A stretch of 64,000 nt of DNA. It comes from a virus. Each line of letters begins with the position of its first letter. The stretch's first letter is position 1. The stretch is taken from positions 1-64,000 of the IMG/VR virus record IMGVR_UViG_3300013006_000020; one strand, given 5' to 3'. The position numbers were made by a program, and so were the translations under genes. Below are positions 59,027 through 64,000 of the stretch, piece by piece. The notes beneath the pieces were generated by a model. It saw only the letters and a program-made list of their open reading frames with translations, did no database searches and had not been told where the DNA came from.

Positions 59027-59931
59027 TTGTAATACCAAGCGCAAAGCCACGATTAACATATAATCCAAGAGCAGAAATAGCAGAGTTTGGCACAAAGAGA
59101 TCATCTGGTACATTTGGAGCACTTGGTTCATTTCAAGTAGGCTCTTATACTGGATGGTTTAAGGTTAATTGGTGGGATGGAACATCCACTCTTTATAATC
59201 CTGGCATTGGTGTCTCAAGCGCATCAAAGGCTATTTCTGCGCCATATGATACAACAGCTGAAAAAAGATTTTCAATTATACCAACAAACTCATCTGGTGT
59301 TCAGATTGGCCAATTAAGCAATATTGCTTTTGGCAACAGCAGTCTTTCTCCAATAAGTTATGTTGATGTTCTTGGTTTATCTAAACTTGAGAATTTCGCT
59401 TGTGATCCAGGAACTAATTTAACGTCGTACACACACAATGGAAGAATAAAATATTTAACTCTTAGTAATATTTCACTTACATCTATTTCAATTCCACCTG
59501 GAAGCTTAACTCAGAGGATTACAATAGTTGGCAGTACAACCTTTACTACTTTAAACGGCCTAGATAATGTAAAAAACACATTACAAGAATTTGAATTGTC
59601 AACCTGTACATCGTTTACATCTGCTATAGATCTTTCCAACTTCTTAGCGTTATACCACATTGATATTAAGAGCAGTGCAATAACTTCGATTAGAGCGCAA
59701 AACTGCGCGCTAAATCTTGTATACTATTCTGACTATAATAATTTTTCTGGAGGTGCCGAATTTGATGGCTCAAATTTAGATAGAACGGCAATAGTTCAAT
59801 TTTTTAATGATCTTGCAAACGGAAATGGCTATCTTGATGTTTCTGGTACGATAGGCGCAGCATCTTTAACCGCATCTGACATTTTGATTGCAACTAATAA
59901 GGGGTACACAGTACTTAACATCCCAAGCTAA
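59023..59931 (+). CDS. Leucine-rich-repeat-like receptor protein
   Basis: 302 residues. An N-terminal beta domain (SYTGWFKVNWWDGTSTLYN) is followed by leucine-rich-type repeats (YVDVLGLSKLENFACD, LTLSNISLTSISIP, LQEFELSTCTSF, LYHIDIKSSAITSIRAQNC). It overlaps the fibre gene by four bases and shares one base with the sulfotransferase gene. A host-binding tip protein is likely; LRR surfaces commonly bind proteins or sugars. Confidence 0.65.
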   Translation: MIVIPSAKPRLTYNPRAEIAEFGTKRSSGTFGALGSFQVGSYTGWFKVNWWDGTSTLYNPGIGVSSASKAISAPYDTTAEKRFSIIPTNSSGVQIGQLSNIAFGNSSLSPISYVDVLGLSKLENFACDPGTNLTSYTHNGRIKYLTLSNISLTSISIPPGSLTQRITIVGSTTFTTLNGLDNVKNTLQEFELSTCTSFTSAIDLSNFLALYHIDIKSSAITSIRAQNCALNLVYYSDYNNFSGGAEFDGSNLDRTAIVQFFNDLANGNGYLDVSGTIGAASLTASDILIATNKGYTVLNIPS

Positions 59932-60575
59932 TGTCTTATTTTATAACACCAAACTATAGCGTCGCATTTATACCAAAATCTGGTTGTTCAACGATTTCTC
60001 GTGCTGTAATTAAAGCTTTTCAAACAGATGAAGAGTTGCTTATAACAACTGCTTCGTATCCTGTTGGTAAAAATGCAGATAACTCAATGTGGCAAGGTTT
60101 TGTGAAAAGAGAAAAATATCCATCAAAATCAATACTTGCAATGATAAGAAATCCAATAGAAAGATTTCGATCAGCAATAGCCCAATTTCATGCCGTTGAT
60201 GTTAACGCGGTAATTGATTCATTAATTAATGGATCAAAATTTGTATCTGGAACAGCGAGAGCAAGGGAAATAAATGCAAGCACTAATGCACATTTTAAAC
60301 CTCAAATACTATGGGTTGATGCAAACACTAAATTATATAAATTCCCAGATCATATAAATGAGGCGGCTGTTGAAATAGGCTTTACCTTACCGCTTCCACA
60401 AATTAACGTCGCTAGTTTTACAAAGCCAACGCTTGACGAGCAGCAAACGGCAATACTAGAGTCTTACTACGCAGAGGATATAGTCCTGTTTAATTCTATC
60501 ACATCGCCTGGCATAATTAGTGGAGTTATTTCTGCAAATCCACCAAACTTAACTCCACCAAGCGGTGAAGAGTAA
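59931..60575 (+). CDS. PAPS-type sulfotransferase
   Basis: 214 residues. The 5'-phosphosulfate loop is AFIPKSGCSTIS (Pro15-Thr21) and the 3'-phosphate motif is MIRNPIERFRSAI with Arg73 and Ser81, spaced as in carbohydrate sulfotransferases of the Sulfotransfer family. It would move sulfate from PAPS to a sugar or protein. No signal peptide. Its start shares a base with the stop of the LRR-like protein, so it is co-expressed with receptor-binding genes. The last ~20 residues are Pro-rich. A modified fibre or host surface is the likely target. Confidence 0.85.
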   Translation: MSYFITPNYSVAFIPKSGCSTISRAVIKAFQTDEELLITTASYPVGKNADNSMWQGFVKREKYPSKSILAMIRNPIERFRSAIAQFHAVDVNAVIDSLINGSKFVSGTARAREINASTNAHFKPQILWVDANTKLYKFPDHINEAAVEIGFTLPLPQINVASFTKPTLDEQQTAILESYYAEDIVLFNSITSPGIISGVISANPPNLTPPSGEE

Positions 60576-60577
60576 TT

Positions 60578-60583
60578 GTGTAT
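60578..60583 (+). promoter_or_regulatory. GTGTAT late-promoter motif
   Basis: GTGTATATTAAACT, 14 bases before the ATG at 60592, with no ribosome site. Confidence 0.5.
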
Positions 60584-60591
60584 ATTAAACT

Positions 60592-60873
60592 ATGAAAGCA
60601 AATAGCCATAAAGTAAAGAGGGCGCTTCGTGCCTTGCAGATAGCAATGGGTATGGAGGTGACTTCATACAAAGGAATTAATGTTGGAGACAGAGTTAAGG
60701 ACATTAATCAACAATGCATGCACTTTGGAAGTATTGGTGTAGTTACAGAGATTGAGCCGCTTCCAAACAATAGTGGTTATCTTATTCATTATACGGTTGA
60801 GAATGATGGGCCTTCTTATAGCCCAGGCACAGTACTAACAAAAACAGAAGATCAATTGGAGAAAATATCATGA
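60592..60873 (+). CDS. Leader-tagged SH3/KOW-like protein
   Basis: 93 residues: leader MKANSHKVKRALRALQIAMGM, then a small barrel pattern INVGDRVKDINQQCMHFGSIGVVTEIEPLP with a conserved-looking YSPGTVLTKT. The barrel recurs in the next protein. It overlaps the next gene by four bases. Unknown role. Confidence 0.55.
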   Translation: MKANSHKVKRALRALQIAMGMEVTSYKGINVGDRVKDINQQCMHFGSIGVVTEIEPLPNNSGYLIHYTVENDGPSYSPGTVLTKTEDQLEKIS

Positions 60874-61115
60874 GCGAAGAAGAAAACGAATACTCTTACA
60901 CACCACCACAGCAGCCACAGCAGCCACAAGTGGCTAGCATTTCCGAGGGCGATATAGTTAGCTGCGGAAACAAGGACTCAGTTAACTTCGGCGTTTGGGG
61001 CGAGGTTTTAGAAATTAACTCTGGGATTGCAACGATTAAAATAATGAATCCTGAGTTTCCACGCAACACTGGATGGAATATAGCGGAAAGTGTTGAGAGT
61101 CTGGAGAAGTTATGA
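60870..61115 (+). CDS. Small SH3/KOW-like protein
   Basis: 81 residues: an acidic Pro/Gln-rich N-terminus (TPPQQPQQPQ) and a barrel motif ISEGDIVSCGNKDSVNFGVWGEVLEI like that of the upstream protein. No leader helix. It overlaps the next gene by four bases. Function unknown. Confidence 0.55.
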   Translation: MSEEENEYSYTPPQQPQQPQVASISEGDIVSCGNKDSVNFGVWGEVLEINSGIATIKIMNPEFPRNTGWNIAESVESLEKL

Positions 61116-61492
61116 CCGAATCTGAACTTGACGTAATTTTTGCAGCTGAGCAAACGCAAGCCGTTGAGTATCAGGGCAAGAAAGTTACCCTTAACCAACC
61201 AAGGCGAATAGGCAAGGGTGATCCAGGTTACGGCAAGAAGAAGTTTTATGTTTATGTAAAGAATGATCGCGGCAATGTTGTTCGCGTGATGTTTGGTGAT
61301 CCTAATATGGAAATCCGTCGTGACGATCCACAAAGACGAAAAAACTACAGATCTCGTCACGGATGCAGTAATCCAGGACCAAAGTGGAAAGCAAACTATT
61401 GGTCATGTAGGATGTGGGAAGCTAAAAAATCCGTTACTGATTATACTAGTAGCGGATTAATTAAGGCTTTTATACGTGCAATAAATTCTTGA
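61112..61492 (+). CDS. Conserved phage protein, DUF5872-like
   Basis: 126 residues. FYVYVKNDRGNVVRVMFGDP, then RRDDPQRRKNYRSRHGCSNPG and KANYWSCRMWE form a pattern I recall from a widespread small phage domain (DUF5872-type) sometimes attached to prohead protease genes. Very basic centre. Likely a virion or head-maturation protein. The stop is shared with the convergent gene's end. Confidence 0.55.
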   Translation: MTESELDVIFAAEQTQAVEYQGKKVTLNQPRRIGKGDPGYGKKKFYVYVKNDRGNVVRVMFGDPNMEIRRDDPQRRKNYRSRHGCSNPGPKWKANYWSCRMWEAKKSVTDYTSSGLIKAFIRAINS

Positions 61493-62287
61493 TTACACAG
61501 TGTTATCAGGTGGTTGATTGTTGCCTTGGTTTTGTTGCAACCAAATACCTAGAGCAATTATTGTTGCCGCGACTGTACCAACTGCAATACCAGCTGGTAA
61601 ACCCAAGCCTGTTAAATCTAGAACAAATGATCCAGCGGCTAAAGCTACGCCAAGAGCAATTATGGCTGCTACGGTTAGACCTAGACCAGCCAACCAATTA
61701 GCAAGTTGTTCGTTGCCACCGTTTGCCAACACATACATTCTAATAGCAGCATTTTGAGCGCCTGTTCGAAGATAGATGGCGGCTATTGCAATAAGACCTT
61801 CCTCGGTTTTATCCTTTAATCTTTCTAAAACTTCATCGGGTGTAAGCCCTAAGCCGTCAGCCGCAACCCCTATTCTGATTTTCACTTCATTAAGAGATAA
61901 AAACTCTGCCCTGCACTCATCGTCTAATTTATCGATTACGTCTTTTAGAATTGAAAATAACTCAACGGCATCCATCCCAGGTTCAGGCTTAGAATTTTTT
62001 ATTCTTCTTATTAATATATCTAAAGCCTTTTTTGCACAAGCACCTGTACCAGACTGATTTTCTTTATATAATTGGTATAATTTACGTAACAGGGGAATTA
62101 AAAGCAAGCCAAGTGTTGGTAATAAGACTGTAACCCACGTGTAATCTTTAGGTTCTTCTTGTCTTATTGAGTCATCAGATTCTAGAGGTCCAATGCCCTC
62201 AAATGTATTTGGCGCTATAACTGTATCGCCTTTACGTGCGGCGATCTTGGCAATGTAGTTGAATAGACGAATGTCGTTTTCTCTCAT
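61493..62287 (-). CDS. Leader-tagged membrane protein
   Basis: 264 residues starting MRENDIRLFNYIAKIAARKG, a leader-type helix. One membrane helix follows (WVTVLLPTLGLLLIPLL, about 50-66), a soluble helical middle, and a long C-terminal hydrophobic Gly/Ala block (LTVAAIIALGVALAAGSF, AGIAVGTVAATIIALGIWL) that could form a membrane hairpin. The start overlaps the upstream gene by four bases. It resembles the protein at 3,699 in plan. A pore or ejection role is possible. Confidence 0.6.
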   Translation of the reverse strand: MRENDIRLFNYIAKIAARKGDTVIAPNTFEGIGPLESDDSIRQEEPKDYTWVTVLLPTLGLLLIPLLRKLYQLYKENQSGTGACAKKALDILIRRIKNSKPEPGMDAVELFSILKDVIDKLDDECRAEFLSLNEVKIRIGVAADGLGLTPDEVLERLKDKTEEGLIAIAAIYLRTGAQNAAIRMYVLANGGNEQLANWLAGLGLTVAAIIALGVALAAGSFVLDLTGLGLPAGIAVGTVAATIIALGIWLQQNQGNNQPPDNTV

Positions 62288-63276
62288 GTTGATGGCACCA
62301 GTCCTCTAGCTATCTTCTCTAATATCTCTTGTATTCTTTGTAGCGCAGCAGGATTTAATGCTGCCCCAGCCGCACTTGCTGCAGAGGCAGCAGCATTCGC
62401 TGCAGTTGAAGACAACCATACACCAAGAGTGGCAAGGCTTCCACCACCAAGCAAGAATGCGCTGAGGGCAACAAGACCCGCAGCAAGCGCCGCCACTAGA
62501 ACTGTAGAGCCGACGCCATATGAATCACTAAATCCACTTACAAGAAGTGTAGCGGCATCAACAGCTAAAGCTGTAGTCATGGCAGAACCAACACCAATTA
62601 CAAAAGCGTAAGCAAAAGCTTCTAGATCGCCATCATTAAAATATTTATCAATAGCGAATCTAATTTTATCAAGAATACCTTGTGGTAAGTTTGGAAGTCT
62701 ATCTGTTACATACTTTTTAAAAATATCTTTAACAAGTCCAGGAAATGATGTGATACAATTTCTTAGTTTTTTACGAATATCCGACATTTCTTCTGGACTA
62801 TCAACATTATTTATACCTCTAACATTGTCTATTGCTGTACCTATTTGGGTCATAGCAGTACCCCCCTCTTTAAACGCGTCCCACGCCGTTCTTAGCGCTA
62901 TAAGAAGTTCTGTTAATCCCATATTTGATGTTAAACTTTGACCAGTCTGCGATCCAAGAGAACCACCAAGACTTGTCCTGAAGGCATTTGAAACTATTCT
63001 TATAATATCTTCTTTTAACCATCTATTTATTAATTTTGCGCACTCTTTAAACTTTTTTATATTTTGACTTTTAGCCCAAGCAAATGCAACAACTGCACTA
63101 AGCCCAAGTGCCTTAGCTAGCGATATAAAAAAACTATAATCATCAGAATCACTAACCGGCGCATCTTCTTCCATTGGTTCAGCAGTATATAAAACTGTTG
63201 GAATAGGACTATTAACAGCAAATGCGTAATTGTTAGCTATAGAATTTAGTGATTTAATGAAGCGTTGGTTGTTCAC
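62284..63276 (-). CDS. Leader-tagged membrane protein
   Basis: 330 residues, GTG start. Leader MNNQRFIKSLNSIANNYAFAV; hydrophobic segments FFISLAKALGLSAVVAFAWA, VGSAMTTALAVDAATLLVSGF and a C-terminal Ala/Gly block (VLVAALAAGLVALSAFLLGG, STAANAAASAASAAGA). No enzyme motif. GTGTAT lies 14 bases before the start, and the next gene is coupled by ATGA. Like its neighbour, perhaps delivered from the virion into the host membrane. Confidence 0.6.
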   Translation of the reverse strand: MNNQRFIKSLNSIANNYAFAVNSPIPTVLYTAEPMEEDAPVSDSDDYSFFISLAKALGLSAVVAFAWAKSQNIKKFKECAKLINRWLKEDIIRIVSNAFRTSLGGSLGSQTGQSLTSNMGLTELLIALRTAWDAFKEGGTAMTQIGTAIDNVRGINNVDSPEEMSDIRKKLRNCITSFPGLVKDIFKKYVTDRLPNLPQGILDKIRFAIDKYFNDGDLEAFAYAFVIGVGSAMTTALAVDAATLLVSGFSDSYGVGSTVLVAALAAGLVALSAFLLGGGSLATLGVWLSSTAANAAASAASAAGAALNPAALQRIQEILEKIARGLVPST

Positions 63277-63284
63277 AATAAATA

Positions 63285-63290
63285 ATACAC
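63285..63290 (-). promoter_or_regulatory. GTGTAT late-promoter motif
   Basis: Minus-strand GTGTATTATTTATT, 14 bases before the GTG at 63276. Confidence 0.5.
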
Positions 63291-63292
63291 AA

Positions 63293-63499
63293 TCAGATTT
63301 GCAGTAAAAAGAACTTCTTTTTGTGATGAGCCATTTTTGCGTACTTTAGCACATCTATTACAGTATCTATTTCTTCTATAGAAGACAGGAGAACTGATGA
63401 TCCACCTGATTTTAATTCAATACCATGTTCTCTTTCAATTATTTCAATTCCACGAACACGATGAGAGGCTTTAATTTCACCAAAATTATTAGGACTCAT
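63293..63499 (-). CDS. Small hypothetical protein
   Basis: 68 residues from the ATG at 63499, which overlaps the upstream gene by 11 bases; an earlier in-frame start would overlap more. Sequence MSPNNFGEIKASHRVRGIEI with a core SSVLLSSIEEIDTVIDVLKYAK. No family recognised. Confidence 0.5.
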   Translation of the reverse strand: MSPNNFGEIKASHRVRGIEIIEREHGIELKSGGSSVLLSSIEEIDTVIDVLKYAKMAHHKKKFFLLQI

Positions 63500-63680
63500 T
63501 GGATTCTTTATTGCAGTTGATCTCAACACCATCTACCTTTGTAAAGGTTTTAGCGTAATCAATAGCCCTATTCCATAAGTCAATATCCATTTCTTTCGTG
63601 TACTCAGCAAACTTCAGACCAAATACAATCATCGCCTTAGCAAGTCTCGGATCCATATCGTTCATATCTATTTCGTCCAT
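63489..63680 (-). CDS. Small acidic hypothetical protein
   Basis: 63 residues. The ATG at 63680 is chosen because AGGAGG sits four to nine bases upstream; the earlier in-frame GTG would place that site inside the gene. Sequence MDEIDMNDMDPRLAKAMIVF, then a helical middle. Unknown function. It follows an untranslated stretch that begins at a GTGTAT motif at 63789. Confidence 0.55.
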   Translation of the reverse strand: MDEIDMNDMDPRLAKAMIVFGLKFAEYTKEMDIDLWNRAIDYAKTFTKVDGVEINCNKESNES

Positions 63681-63783
63681 AAATCCTCCTAAAAAGCCCA
63701 CCAGAACAGTTACGGACTGATGGGCGAACTACGCGTGTAACTCAGACGAGCCTAAGATGCCCGAATAGCGTAATCACCTATAT
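63681..63783 (-). other. Long 5' leader with inverted repeats
   Basis: About 105 bases between the GTGTAT motif (63784-63789) and the AGGAGG site of the next gene. It contains GTTAC/GTAAC arms around an ACGCGT palindrome. It is too short and irregular for a tRNA; an RNA control element is possible. Confidence 0.35.
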
Positions 63784-63789
63784 ATACAC
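63784..63789 (-). promoter_or_regulatory. GTGTAT late-promoter motif
   Basis: Minus-strand GTGTATATATAGG, 109 bases before the ATG at 63680, the only copy with a long leader. Confidence 0.4.
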
Positions 63790-63981
63790 TTAATCATAAT
63801 ACGAGTATGAAAACTCCCCAAACTCAATTTCATCAAGTTTGAAATTAATCATGCGCTGTATTTGCAAGACTTTTTCAAGAGCCGTCACACCAAGGATATC
63901 AAATTTAACACCACCTAAATATTCAATATCAGCTCCTTCAACATCAATTACCATAGAGTCTAGCTTTTCTGAATATACCAT
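63790..63981 (-). CDS. Small hypothetical protein, possibly extending past the edge
   Basis: 63 residues from the ATG at 63981 (MVYSEKLDSMVIDVEGADIE). The frame stays open to the right edge of the window, so the true protein may be longer. The sequence has LGGVKFDILGVTALEKVLQIQ. No family. Confidence 0.45.
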   Translation of the reverse strand: MVYSEKLDSMVIDVEGADIEYLGGVKFDILGVTALEKVLQIQRMINFKLDEIEFGEFSYSYYD

Positions 63982-64000
63982 TGGAAATAGATTGCTTAGT

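Overview
The window is mainly a 62 kb piece (about 2,050-64,000) of an AT-rich tailed-phage genome. It reads as a strictly virulent siphovirus: large terminase, portal, protease/scaffold, HK97-type capsid protein, neck proteins, one tail-tube protein with no recognisable sheath, a 1,907-residue tape measure and an elaborate tail tip. No integrase, repressor or tRNA was seen. The host is not identified. A lipobox protein hints at a Gram-negative envelope, whereas many apparently leaderless genes point to a host tolerant of leaderless translation. The first ~2,050 bases are GC-rich with a different codon style and long non-coding hairpin-rich DNA; they are either a foreign insert or an assembly join.

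Layout. 1-2,050: GC-rich foreign-looking segment with two minus-strand genes. 2.1-10.4 kb: HNH nuclease, a DUF6582-like protein, and a row of small proteins that begin with a short amphipathic helix, five of them duplicated cassettes (6.38-8.39 kb), plus a T4-type lysozyme carrying the same kind of leader. 10.4-15.6 kb: sigma-like factor, probable small terminase, GDP-mannose dehydratase, HNH and ERCC4 nucleases, large terminase. 15.7-26.2 kb: portal, small membrane proteins, protease with nested scaffold, decoration and capsid proteins, neck. 26.3-44.5 kb: tail tube, chaperone-position genes, tape measure, tail tip, adhesins. 45.1-55.2 kb, minus strand: DNA replication and recombination genes (DnaQ-like exonuclease, a C-terminal half of DnaE, SSB, annealing-protein candidate) interrupted by a glycosyltransferase cluster. 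55.2-61.5 kb: more leader proteins, a metallopeptidase, a repeat fibre, a leucine-rich protein and a PAPS-type sulfotransferase. 61.5-64 kb, minus strand: two leader-bearing hydrophobic proteins and small genes.

How it may work together. A short motif, GTGTAT followed by A/T-rich DNA, precedes about 25 virion-type genes on both strands, usually 13-18 or 23-32 bases before the start codon. A second motif, CTATAAT or CTACAAT, lies 12-13 bases before several regulatory, nuclease and replication genes. I infer an early (CTAYAAT) and a late (GTGTAT) promoter class, the late one perhaps served by the sigma-like protein at 10,396. The short N-terminal helix shared by at least fifteen otherwise unrelated proteins is the most promising undescribed system: it behaves like a targeting tag, possibly for packing proteins into the capsid, with rapidly diversifying Cys-rich cargo. 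All functions are read by eye from sequence; no database search was run.
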